Shown here: positions 27,617 to 35,693 of the stretch, in pieces
How the letters are laid out: each line of letters begins with the position of its first letter
Position numbering within the stretch: the first letter of the stretch is position 1
Assembly: GCA_963847515.1 (NCBI GenBank)
Contig: CAWKAA010000007.1
Location: 1,674,001-1,738,000 of the forward strand
Length of the DNA: 64,000 nt
Source: QHXW01 sp963847515
GTDB lineage: Bacteria > Acidobacteriota > Terriglobia > Bryobacterales > Bryobacteraceae
Direction of reading: 5' to 3'
Translations under genes and position numbers: made by a program
Notes under the pieces: generated by a model
Seen by the model: the letters and a program-made list of their open reading frames with translations, nothing else
Told to the model about the DNA's origin: nothing
Database searches by the model: none

Positions 27617-28309
27617 TCAGTATCGGGAGATGACATACTTTGTAGCTTCGAAGCGCTCAACGAGCGGTGGAAAAAGCAACTTCAAGAACGCCATGCTGTC
27701 GGCCATGGCGGCGTCATCCACTTCGCCGTGCAATCGCGTGGTCAACCGGATGAGACAAACATCAGATCGCCGGTACCGCAGCAAGTCCGGTAAGAGCGTC
27801 AGCTTGGCACGGAATTCCTCCGCCCAGACACTCCGGTTATTTTGGTACCAATACATGACGAGGATGTGTTCTGATGCCTTTTCGAGTATGTATACATTAA
27901 CCGGTATACCTGCCGTCCGCCCAGGAACGGCGATCATCGCGATCTTCGACGATCGCACAAGCCAGCCTGCGCCCGGCAGGCATACGCGAGGAGAATGGGG
28001 GCCGTAGCTGTTCTGGAGCGACTTAAAGTAAGCTGCAAAGAGACTGATCGAAGCTCCCGAGTCTTCCATCGCGTAGTTCCAGAGAACGTACTCATCCGGT
28101 TTCAAATACTCCGTGACTCCACGATCGAGACTCTGCTCCTCCGTTACCTTCCACCTTCCCAGTTCCCGTGGCAATTTATTCAGTTCGGGAAGAGGCAGGT
28201 TGCGCTCAGGGATGGAAAGCGCGCGGGATGCGGCCACCTGCAGGATCAGGATCAAGCACACGAGTAGGAACAAAGCTCTGGAGCCGCGCGGTTGGGTCAT
28301 GTTAAACAT
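27617..28309 (-). CDS. epsI: EpsI-family protein (exosortase C-terminal associated, DUF3485-like)
   Basis: A 230-residue inner-membrane or exported protein. It has an N-terminal hydrophobic helix (RALFLLVCLILILQVAAS). The EpsI pattern is visible: LPRELGRWKVTEE, the Cys-containing SPRVCLPGAGWLVRSS, VNVYILEKASEHILVMYWYQ, and a C-terminal LFPPLVE. EpsI sits with exosortase in exopolysaccharide loci, either as a separate gene as here or fused. Its exact role is not known; it accompanies exosortase in export or anchoring. The ATG start overlaps the exosortase gene end by 8 bp, so the two are coupled. Confidence 0.85.
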   Translation of the reverse strand: MFNMTQPRGSRALFLLVCLILILQVAASRALSIPERNLPLPELNKLPRELGRWKVTEEQSLDRGVTEYLKPDEYVLWNYAMEDSGASISLFAAYFKSLQNSYGPHSPRVCLPGAGWLVRSSKIAMIAVPGRTAGIPVNVYILEKASEHILVMYWYQNNRSVWAEEFRAKLTLLPDLLRYRRSDVCLIRLTTRLHGEVDDAAMADSMAFLKLLFPPLVERFEATKYVISRY

Positions 28310-29165
28310 GGCGGGACTGCAACGTCTTCTGAATGTTGACTATCAGGATGTGTAACGCCACACAGCCCGCGCAGGCCACAACAACACTGACATACCCGAA
28401 TGCTTCGTGAACCGCGCCGTGAGCCAGTTCGCGGTTATATTGGCTGGCCACACCGGTGGCGACAATTCTGCCTACATTTCCCAAAATGGCCATGGGAATT
28501 GCCATTGCCAGAAGCAGCGTCCTCATCAAATTGCTGCGCACGAAGAAAAAGTTGTAAAGCACACACATGAAAAAGATCGAGAGCAAGGAGCGGATGCCGC
28601 TGCAAGCCTCTTCGACTGATAACTTCGTCCCCACCAGCTCTAAAATGTTCCCCTCTCGCATCACCGAATACCCCAGAAGGTCCAGACAACTTTCACCTAA
28701 GCGGCTGGCCAGCAACTGCAGGTTCAAAGTGAGGCGCTCAAACACAAACGTGGGAGGCGCGATCATCAAGATTAACGTCGAGAGCGGATACGCCAACTCC
28801 CAGACCATTTGAAAGCCATAACCGGTCGCAATACATCCCACGAGCGAAACCAGGAACGCTGTGCGGCTTATCCATGTCCAATGCGCTGCCACACCTAGGA
28901 TGGCTTGTGCGGCGCCCCAAAGCAGCAAGGGGAGTCCCCAAACCGATGGGCGCTGGGGAATCTGAATGAGTCGGGCGCGTTTGCTCCAAACGATGTAGGC
29001 AGCGGCTGGAAGGACCAGGATGCCGTGATCCATATAATTGAACGGGTCAAACCAACTCCCATACATTGAAACCAGAATGGGCCAGAACGCCGCGAGGAAC
29101 AAAGCCGCTACGACGGCAAACCGAAAGTGTTTGGAAACCAATTCCATTAAACGTGCCCCGGTCAC
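28302..29165 (-). CDS. Exosortase (EpsH/XrtA-like membrane transpeptidase)
   Basis: A 287-residue polytopic membrane protein with about 8 transmembrane segments. Exosortases cleave PEP-CTERM-type signals and transfer the protein to a cell-surface acceptor. The catalytic triad is visible as Cys188 in SVEEACSGIRSLLS, Arg233 in ILGNVGRIVA and His253 in HGAVHEAFGY. Its place after the Wzc-type kinase (15-bp gap) and before epsI is the classic exopolysaccharide arrangement. The start is GTG at 29165 with AGGGG upstream; ATG at 29147 is an alternative. No PEP-CTERM substrate was found in the window. Confidence 0.9.
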   Translation of the reverse strand: MTGARLMELVSKHFRFAVVAALFLAAFWPILVSMYGSWFDPFNYMDHGILVLPAAAYIVWSKRARLIQIPQRPSVWGLPLLLWGAAQAILGVAAHWTWISRTAFLVSLVGCIATGYGFQMVWELAYPLSTLILMIAPPTFVFERLTLNLQLLASRLGESCLDLLGYSVMREGNILELVGTKLSVEEACSGIRSLLSIFFMCVLYNFFFVRSNLMRTLLLAMAIPMAILGNVGRIVATGVASQYNRELAHGAVHEAFGYVSVVVACAGCVALHILIVNIQKTLQSRHV

Positions 29166-29180
29166 GATGCTCTGATACCC

Positions 29181-31463
29181 CTACTTCTGATCACCATCGA
29201 CATAGTCGTAGTAGTAGTGCCGTTTGAGGTACGAATTCGATGCCTCCCAGCCCGTCAGCACAGTGCCGAGCACGAACAGTCCGTCTTCCTGCATACGCCG
29301 GTGCGCTTCGAGAGCGCTTTTCCGGGCCGTCACCCCAGAACGCAGAACTAAGATAGCTGCGTCGGTTAATGGCGCGATGATGCGCGCATCCGCTAGGTGT
29401 AAGATCGGAGGTGCGTCCACCAGCACCATATCGTACATTTCTCGAAGTCTCTGAAAAATGGCCCTCATTCTTGGCGAGTAAAGTGCCCGGGCCACATTGT
29501 TATCCGTCGAACGATTCGGAAGCACCGACAAGCCGGCGACTCCTGTGCTCAGGCCCCAGTACTCTGCGGGGTAGTCTGTGAGTGGTTTTTCCTCGTAAAT
29601 GAGATCAATCAAGCTGCGATCGTTCGAAAGATGAAACGCCTTGTGCAGGTGCGGGCGCCGAAAATCCGCGTCCACCAATAGGATCTTGCGCCCCGTTTCC
29701 GCCAGGGCAATGCCTAAGTTATGTACTACGGTCGTCTTTCCTTCGCCCGGGCCAGGGCTCGTTATCAGAATCGTCCTCTGCGTTTTCGCATGGCCGTGAA
29801 TTCTTAGAATCGAGGCTAGAGTTTCCCGGAAAGACTCAGCAATAAAGGACGGAGCGCCCTCCCAAAGCGCAAGAGCTGTATCCTGCGGCTTATCATCCGC
29901 GCTTGGCGCGATGGATATTGTGTTGCCATTTTCCGTTGAGTGTTGGGAACCCGTCAGCAACTTGCTTCCAGGCCTTTCCTCCAGATCCAGGTGCGGGATG
30001 ACCCCCAGTTCCGGAGTGTTCAGGAAACTGCGCATGCTTCCCGGCGAGCGGACACGGCTGTCCGTCCGTTCCCTCAAGAACACAAACCCAACAGTCCCCG
30101 CCAGCCCGAGGACGGTTCCCAACAAAATGTTCAACACCGGCCGCGGCTTATACGGCGAGCTTGGCGGAGTGGCCGGCTCTGTTATCCGGATTGGATTGAG
30201 CGGCACTGAACTTCCCAGCCCGGCCTGATTAGCCTGCCCCAGCAGCGACTGATAGCTCTGACGCAGCGTTTCGACCTCGCGCTTTAGGGCGTTATATTGC
30301 GCCGCCTTGCCTGCCTCCCCGCTAACGAGTTGCGACTTCTCGCGGTAGTAATCGGCTTGATGCTTTTCGGATTTCAACAGCGCCTCGTAATCGTCGTGGA
30401 TCTTCTTAACAATGCCGTTCTGTTGCTGATGATAGGCTTGTTCCAACTGTGCGATCTGAGCGTCGATCTTTTGTACTTTCTCGTGCTTGGGCGTGTAGGT
30501 TACCGTGAGCCCCGCTCTCTCCTGCGCCAGAGTGTTAAGCCGCTCCCGGTAGCCCCGTAATGCCACGTCGTCCTGCACTTCCGCCAGCGATTCAGGAGCA
30601 ATCTTGAGCGAGAGTTCGTATCTGGTTTGCTTAGCGATGCGTTGGGCTTGCACGTCCGCCAGCTTGGCCTTTGCCTGATTGAGTTCCGTGTCGGCCAGCG
30701 TCGCAGCATCCTGCCCTACAAACAGATTCCCCGATGCCTGCACGAACGCCTGTAGCCGCTGCTCGCTCTCCTGGAGTTTCGACTTGGTGTCCTCAATCTG
30801 GGCCGAAAGCCATTCGGTGGTTTTCTGCGAACTTTGCATGCGCGATTGTGAATTGTCCTCGACGAATTCGGCAGCCATTGCATTGAGAAATTGCGCGGCC
30901 ACGTCTGGGCTCGTCGACTCGCAGGTCAATTCGATCAACGTGGTTCTGTTGATGGGCCGGGCATCGAAAGTCTCCATGGCCACACGCAGCCCTTGCTTGC
31001 TGCTCTCGATGGGGTCCTGGGTGTCGGGTTGGATGCGCCTCCGCAGCCTCGAGAAAAGATCCCGGCCCATGGGGGCCAGCGGCACCACGTCCGCCTGCAA
31101 CCGGTCAGCTCCCCGTTGCAGAAACGTCCCGCCTTTAAGGATATTGATCTGAGTCTGAATGTTCACCTCGTTTGCTTCTAAGCTCGTGCCGCCGAAGCTC
31201 TTCAAAAATGCCTCGTTTTCGTTCGGTATCTTTAAGATCAAGGAAGCTTTGTACACTGGTGAACTAAGCACCACCGATGCGAACCCGGCGGCTGCTCCGG
31301 CGACCACCAATACGAGCAGCAGCAGCCAGTATTTGCGAACCAGACTCTCCACATCCAGCGGTGGGCTGGCCTCTGCGTTGATCCCATTCCCTTTGCCGTA
31401 CGAGGAACTCGTGCCTTCGGTTGAGACCGAGTTGTCGAGGTCGTTAAGCAACCGGATTTCCAT
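29181..31463 (-). CDS. Wzc/BY-type tyrosine kinase and chain-length determinant
   Basis: A 760-residue protein. An N-terminal Wzz domain has a first transmembrane helix near residues 44-66 (YWLLLLVLVVAGAAAG), a long coiled-coil region, and a second transmembrane segment near 440-462 (ILLGTVLGLAGTVGFVFL). The cytoplasmic C-terminal kinase has Walker A in SPGPGEGKTTVVHN (residues about 567-580), Walker A' in ILLVDADFRRP, and Walker B in MVLVDAPPI. The end carries a tyrosine cluster, YYYDYVDG, typical of autophosphorylated BY-kinases. It regulates polymer length and export by phosphorylation cycles. ATG start with an AGGAAG ribosome site, 3 bp after the small upstream gene, so both form the front of the locus. 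Confidence 0.93.
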   Translation of the reverse strand: MEIRLLNDLDNSVSTEGTSSSYGKGNGINAEASPPLDVESLVRKYWLLLLVLVVAGAAAGFASVVLSSPVYKASLILKIPNENEAFLKSFGGTSLEANEVNIQTQINILKGGTFLQRGADRLQADVVPLAPMGRDLFSRLRRRIQPDTQDPIESSKQGLRVAMETFDARPINRTTLIELTCESTSPDVAAQFLNAMAAEFVEDNSQSRMQSSQKTTEWLSAQIEDTKSKLQESEQRLQAFVQASGNLFVGQDAATLADTELNQAKAKLADVQAQRIAKQTRYELSLKIAPESLAEVQDDVALRGYRERLNTLAQERAGLTVTYTPKHEKVQKIDAQIAQLEQAYHQQQNGIVKKIHDDYEALLKSEKHQADYYREKSQLVSGEAGKAAQYNALKREVETLRQSYQSLLGQANQAGLGSSVPLNPIRITEPATPPSSPYKPRPVLNILLGTVLGLAGTVGFVFLRERTDSRVRSPGSMRSFLNTPELGVIPHLDLEERPGSKLLTGSQHSTENGNTISIAPSADDKPQDTALALWEGAPSFIAESFRETLASILRIHGHAKTQRTILITSPGPGEGKTTVVHNLGIALAETGRKILLVDADFRRPHLHKAFHLSNDRSLIDLIYEEKPLTDYPAEYWGLSTGVAGLSVLPNRSTDNNVARALYSPRMRAIFQRLREMYDMVLVDAPPILHLADARIIAPLTDAAILVLRSGVTARKSALEAHRRMQEDGLFVLGTVLTGWEASNSYLKRHYYYDYVDGDQK

Positions 31464-31466
31464 GGA

Positions 31467-31802
31467 TTATTCTTCCTGCGATGCGCGCCCGGTCCAATTC
31501 ATCGTTGGCCCGGCACTGTCGGTCGAGCCCGCGCCGCCATTCTGCCTTTGCAGCATGGTGGTCAACAATCGCAACTGCGAAGTTAGCTCTCCGATTAGTT
31601 GCTCCAGCACTTGCACCTTCGGTGCCAGATCCCGCTCTTCGCGGTCCCGGTTTCCATCCGTGATCAAACGTTGCACCGCACTTCTTGCAAGGTCCGAGAC
31701 ACTACGGGCGCCTTCTTGTTCACACACGCCGAGGAACTGGTGAAATTCGTCTTCGGATATGCGGAAGTAAACTAAACGCTCCCTAGGCTTTAGTACTGCC
31801 AC
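31467..31802 (-). CDS. Small ribbon-helix-helix-like protein heading the exopolysaccharide locus
   Basis: A 111-residue protein. The GTG at 31802 was chosen because AGGAG lies eight bases upstream; a TTG at 31934 would add 44 low-complexity residues with no ribosome site. Residues about 8-40 (RLVYFRISEDEFHQFL... SVSDLARSAVQRLI) look like a beta strand and two helices as in ribbon-helix-helix DNA-binding proteins. The rest is a helical, coiled-coil-like tail (APKVQVLEQLIGELTSQL). It ends 3 bp before the Wzc-type kinase. The double palindrome just upstream would suit an RHH dimer pair, so autoregulation of the locus is the inferred role. It could instead be a coiled-coil partner of the kinase. 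DNA binding is not proven. Confidence 0.6.
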   Translation of the reverse strand: MAVLKPRERLVYFRISEDEFHQFLGVCEQEGARSVSDLARSAVQRLITDGNRDREERDLAPKVQVLEQLIGELTSQLRLLTTMLQRQNGGAGSTDSAGPTMNWTGRASQEE

Positions 31803-32071
31803 GTGGGTTTCTCCTGGCTGATTTGCTCCTGAACCGTTTGTCCAGAGCTCTCGATGTAAATTGGGTAAGCTACCGCCCCTTCGGTCCCATCCCTGTTGTC
31901 CCTGCTGGGAAACGAAAAGTTCTTCGAACTTCAACTTCCCGCTGGCGATGCCGAGTCGTTATTGACAATTGTCATGGGACTCATGACAATTGTCAATCCG
32001 CTTATCGCCCCCCCATGGGATCATGCGTACCAGTACTGGAAGTAACTCGGATATTACGGGAAACTAGCCAC
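31803..32071. promoter_or_regulatory. Divergent regulatory region of the exopolysaccharide locus
   Basis: 269 bp between the RHH-like gene (minus) and the tandem-repeat protein gene (plus). Its centre holds a perfect 37-bp inverted repeat (separate entry). Because the repeat contains TTGACA 17 bases from GACAAT on both strands, it could serve as a symmetric bidirectional promoter. Confidence 0.5.
31961..31997. promoter_or_regulatory. 37-bp perfect inverted repeat with two 12-bp palindromes
   Basis: Two 16-base arms, ATTGACAATTGTCATG and CATGACAATTGTCAAT, are exact reverse complements across a 5-base centre. Each arm contains the palindrome TGACAATTGTCA (31963-31974 and 31984-31995), with centres 21 bp apart, two helical turns. 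Such paired half-sites on one face of the helix fit cooperative binding by small dimeric regulators such as ribbon-helix-helix proteins. On both strands the arm also gives TTGACA, 17 bases, then GACAAT, a promoter-like spacing. The gene next to it encodes an RHH-like protein. Confidence 0.75.
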
Positions 32072-32968
32072 ATGCGGACTCTCACCCTCCCCTTCTGTGC
32101 GCTCACAGTTTACTTAGCCATTGGCGTTGCCGCTAGGGCCTTTCAGCTGCAGAGCCAGGCCGTGACGCCGGAACGGTCAAATGCCGTCACTTGCCTCCGT
32201 GGACTCGCAGGCTGCGACATCTCGGCGTTGAATCCGGAGGAGTTAAGGCTGGTGGCAACGGAGTCCAAGAAACGTAATCTAGAGTACTGTCTGAGTGGTT
32301 CCTCTCTCTGCGATCCAACACGCCTGACGGCGGCTGAGTTAGCGGCCATGCAAGCCGCCCGGTACCGCAGGAACCTGGATAAATGCCTCCTGGGCTCTGT
32401 TGTCTGCGCCCCGCTATTGCTTGGTAAGGAGGATGCCTCCCGCGTCCAAGCCGCTGCTTTACGCCGCAATTCTGATAAATGCCTGGCTGGGGCTCCCGAT
32501 TGTGACCCTAACCGGCTCACCTCCGCGCAAATCACCGCGGTCGAGGGGGCAGCCGCCCGGCGTAATCTTGATAAATGTCTGGATGGCTCTCCCAACTGCA
32601 ATCCAACGCTGCTGTCTCCGCGGGATGCCGCATCGGTCCACGTTGCTTCGCTGCGACGCAACCGAAGCCGTTGCCTGGAAGGCGCTCCCAATTGTGATCC
32701 TCTGCTATTGACGCAATCCGAGCTAAAGGAAGTCCGCGAACAATTTCAGCGGCGAAATGTTTCCAATTGCCGCATGGGGCTCGCCAATTGCGATCCAACA
32801 GACTTTAGCGCAACGGATTTGAACGCCGCTCGCTCTGCCTTTCACACCCGCAATGTCGAAGGTTGCAAGCGGGGACTTCCGATCTGCGACCCTTCGCTGT
32901 TGACAGGCCCGGAAATGGCCGCCGTGTCGGCCGCTTCTCAGCAACGCAGAGCAAAACGGAAAGAATGA
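32072..32968 (+). CDS. Secreted protein of eight 32-residue Cys-pair repeats
   Basis: A 298-residue exported protein of unknown function. The signal peptide is MRTLTLPFCALTVYLAIGVAARA. From about residue 35 it is almost entirely eight tandem repeats of 32 residues, following the pattern RRNxDKCLxGxPNCDPxLLT, then a helix-like DxAxVxxA stretch. Each repeat has two cysteines six residues apart (C-x6-C), suggesting a disulfide in the periplasm or outside. The first repeat is degenerate and the protein ends in a basic tail, QRRAKRKE. The ATG at 32072 was chosen over an upstream frame because it starts the signal peptide. It is divergent from the exopolysaccharide locus across the inverted-repeat operator, so co-regulation is likely. 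It could be a polymer-binding or structural surface protein. Confidence 0.8.
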   Translation: MRTLTLPFCALTVYLAIGVAARAFQLQSQAVTPERSNAVTCLRGLAGCDISALNPEELRLVATESKKRNLEYCLSGSSLCDPTRLTAAELAAMQAARYRRNLDKCLLGSVVCAPLLLGKEDASRVQAAALRRNSDKCLAGAPDCDPNRLTSAQITAVEGAAARRNLDKCLDGSPNCNPTLLSPRDAASVHVASLRRNRSRCLEGAPNCDPLLLTQSELKEVREQFQRRNVSNCRMGLANCDPTDFSATDLNAARSAFHTRNVEGCKRGLPICDPSLLTGPEMAAVSAASQQRRAKRKE

Positions 32969-33004
32969 GATCGCGCGGAATGTGATGACCGAGATAAGCC
33001 TGTA

Positions 33005-34489
33005 CTAGCTGGGACTGTTTGCCCCATTGCTCACGGCGCCTACCGCATAGGCTAGGTGGACAGGCGTTGCGATTTCGTCAACCTCCGGTTCGTACTCGTT
33101 GGTCACCCTTTTTTTGAGGCCCCGTTGCACACAGTTGACAAATGCGCTCAAGATCAAAGGATCCAATTGTGCGTCAAAGTCACGTACGAAGTTAATGTAT
33201 TGCGACTCGGCAAGGGGGATGCGCAATTGCCAAAGCGGCCGCGAACTCCAACCGTTCGATTCCTCGAACACCATCCCGCCAATACTCAGCCGCACGCCTC
33301 GAAACCCGAAATCCCGGCTTCCTTCAAGAATTCGTATCCAACAGTCGTTCAAATTGTCCGCTGTCGCCAGAGCTATTTCGAAGTGGTTCAGTCGAGTCTC
33401 GGCATCTATGATTCGCCGGAATTCTCCCTTGAACAAGATACGGCTGGCATTCGCAAATTCAGTATATCCGAGATACTGGACGCCTATCCAGGCGGGCACA
33501 CAGATTAAAACGATAACCAGACCGCCGAACTGGTTGTGAAACGCGCTCACCAGTAAAGACGAAGCGGCCGCCAGCAAACACACTCCGTACATGGCTAGCA
33601 CCGCGCCTCGTGGACTGAAGCCACGATCGAGAAGCTTGTGGTGAATGTGCCCCCGGTCCGCTTTGAAAATCGGCCGTTTGCATAAAAACCGGCGCATGAC
33701 CGAGAGCGTCACATCCACCAGGGGAACAGAAACGGCCAGCACCGGCGCGATCATGGCTATCAACGTGACAGACTTCTCGCTCCACAACGCGCCGTAGCAC
33801 GCCAGAAGAAACCCGATCAGCAGGCTGCCGCTATCACCAAGGAAGGCCGAAGCTGGGCTGAAATTGTACCGCAGAAACCCGAGGAGGCATCCCACCAAGG
33901 GCATCATCGCCAGCGCGAGCGGCATGTTGGCCTGGGTCATTGCAGCCAGTAGCATGGTGACGCTGGCGAAAAGGCCCACGCCCGTCGCCAGGCCATCTAT
34001 GCCGTCGATCAGGTTGAACGCATTTGTGCAACCCACAAGCCAGAGAATGGTAACAGCAAAGCCAAGCCACGGGTAGGTAGAGACCGCAGGCACCAAATGA
34101 AGATCGACTCGTATGCCAGCCCAGTAAGCCAGCACCGCCGCGGCGCCAATACCAGACAGCTTTTTCCACGCGCTCAGGCCAAAGATATCGTCAACAACTC
34201 CCGTCAGAAAAACAACCGATGCCACCAGCGTGAGCCTTAAAATCCCTGGCAAAGCGTCACGTAAAATATGCGTGTAACTGAATGGCAGAACAAAGGCCAA
34301 TGCAAAAGTGCCTGCATAAGACAGCGCAATCGCAAGTCCGCCAATGCGCGGAATCGGGCCAGAATGTTTTTTTCGAATGCCATCAGGATGGTCTAGAAAA
34401 CCCAGGTGGCCGACATGATCGCGAATGAGGGGTGTTAAGACGAGCGACAACAGGAATGACACAACTCCGAGGACTATCATCAAGTACAA
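33005..34489 (-). CDS. WecA-like undecaprenyl-phosphate phosphoglycosyltransferase with C-terminal extension
   Basis: A 494-residue polytopic membrane protein of the GlcNAc-1-phosphate transferase family. Family motifs in order are LTGVVDDIFGLSAW (DDxxG), NAFNLIDGIDGLATG, FLGDSGSLLIGFL and RGHIHHKLLDRG (the HIHH loop). It transfers a sugar-1-phosphate from a UDP-sugar to undecaprenyl phosphate on the cytoplasmic face, starting a lipid-linked glycan, and could start the exopolysaccharide repeat. The TTG start at 34489 is supported by GGAG seven bases before it; ATG at 34480 is an alternative. After residue about 350 a soluble extension of some 140 residues follows that the classic enzyme lacks; its role is unknown. 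It is convergent with the repeat-protein gene. Confidence 0.88.
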   Translation of the reverse strand: MYLMIVLGVVSFLLSLVLTPLIRDHVGHLGFLDHPDGIRKKHSGPIPRIGGLAIALSYAGTFALAFVLPFSYTHILRDALPGILRLTLVASVVFLTGVVDDIFGLSAWKKLSGIGAAAVLAYWAGIRVDLHLVPAVSTYPWLGFAVTILWLVGCTNAFNLIDGIDGLATGVGLFASVTMLLAAMTQANMPLALAMMPLVGCLLGFLRYNFSPASAFLGDSGSLLIGFLLACYGALWSEKSVTLIAMIAPVLAVSVPLVDVTLSVMRRFLCKRPIFKADRGHIHHKLLDRGFSPRGAVLAMYGVCLLAAASSLLVSAFHNQFGGLVIVLICVPAWIGVQYLGYTEFANASRILFKGEFRRIIDAETRLNHFEIALATADNLNDCWIRILEGSRDFGFRGVRLSIGGMVFEESNGWSSRPLWQLRIPLAESQYINFVRDFDAQLDPLILSAFVNCVQRGLKKRVTNEYEPEVDEIATPVHLAYAVGAVSNGANSPS

Positions 34490-35693
34490 GCGACCGCTCC
34501 TTTAGCTTGCTCTCTCTGCAATTCCACCTTAAAAAAACTGTGCTAGGCGACTTGGAGCAATTTCTGAACTTTCTGTCTCCGGATTTCAAGGTTACCCCAT
34601 TTGCAGCGAAAAATTGATGAATTCGGCATGACATGCTTCCTAGAACCGTACGACGGAGTACTAGTACCGGCGTGGTGTCCCGCCGCGACGGCTACCCCCG
34701 ATCGCGGTCCACCAGCAGCATAATGCAGACGAAGTACTGTCCGGCACTCTGGGTGTTAGCTCGTCGCACAACCGCCCTGGTTTCGGTTTCCTAACACCAG
34801 TTACCTACAGTAGTTACCTATAGTACCCGATAAGACGTTTCATGACTGGAGGTTGAACACCTTTAGGTTCCAAAACGAAGGCATTCCCATTTGAAACTCT
34901 ATATCGAACGCGAAATACTGGCTTTGCGGCGGGTCACGTAAACCCCTTGGAGGAGACGTGTATCCCCGAAACCCATTGATTTGGATTACTTGCGACTCAT
35001 TGCCAAGCTAAAAGTGCGGATTTCTCGGATTGCCGCGAGACTCTTCGCGTTGGTTCATGTCCTGTTCGGGGAGCAGGGAGTTAAGCTTGTCATGGTCGAG
35101 GGCGCTTTCGATGCCATCGACTTCAGGTGTATGATCCCTACTCGGAACTCTACCGGTTTTGCCCGCGCCATACAGTGCCGGGAGACTTCATGCGGGCTGA
35201 TCGGACTTGGACTGTGGGGTGCTTTTGAGCACTTGAAGCGTCAGCGTTGGATACCGCCGATTCTCAGTTCTGTTTTGGGTGAGATGGGCGCCGCTGGCGG
35301 CCATGCTGGCGCTCTCCACGTTTGCGCTCTATTTGCACTGTACTATCTTTTATGTCAACCGAAGCCGGTATATCCGAACTACAAGCCACCGGGCGCTTCG
35401 CGACGCCACTCGGAAGTATTGGTTCTTGGCGCGTCTCGAGGCTTTTCGGTGCGCCGTGAGTTCGTATCCGTGCCAGAGAACCTCTTTTATAACGCGGCCA
35501 TGATTGGCGTCGGTTATTTCTCCCCATTTCATCCGGCTTTGTTTGACGCCGTCCGAAAGTAGAGGCGCCTGGAGTATTACCAGCGAGTTGCCCTGCGCTG
35601 GCGCCGTTGTTCCAGCGGCCTTGATGTATACTGAACGGGACCCGATGGGGGCAGAATGAAAATCCGCCCTTATAATGTAGGAAGTGCAGTTTT
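34490..35693. other. 1.2-kb region upstream of WecA with remnants
   Basis: No intact gene was recognised. The sequence holds a direct repeat AGTTACCTA at 34799-34807 and 34812-34820, and a decayed SGNH-like gene near 35279-35562. The rest looks non-coding. The WecA promoter (minus) should lie in its first 150 bp and that of the HAD-UbiA gene (plus) near its end. Confidence 0.4.
35279..35562 (+). pseudogene. Decayed SGNH/DUF1574-like fragment
   Basis: In one frame from 35279 a membrane-anchor-like MRWAPLAAMLALSTFALYL is seen. From about 35400, in another frame, comes SEVLVLGASRGFSVRREF followed by NLFYNAAMIGVGY. The VLVLGASR and FYNAA strands resemble the first block (GxS) and the Asn block of SGNH-type acyl/acetyl-transferase-like proteins, e.g. 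DUF1574. The frame change and the stop at 35562, well short of a full domain, suggest a truncated and frameshifted remnant. A longer, unbroken reading from a TTG at 34981 exists but has no start site or domain to support it. Confidence 0.35.

Noticed and set aside
31803..31934. Upstream TTG start for the RHH-like protein
   Set aside because: No ribosome site and low-complexity extra residues; the GTG at 31802 has AGGAG at ideal distance.
34981..35562. Intact 193-residue gene with a TTG start
   Set aside because: No ribosome site, and the recognisable parts lie in two frames; treated as a remnant.
35671..35676. TATAAT upstream of the HAD-UbiA gene as a -10 element
   Set aside because: No -35 at the right distance, and it lies so close to the start that the ribosome site would fall next to the transcript start.
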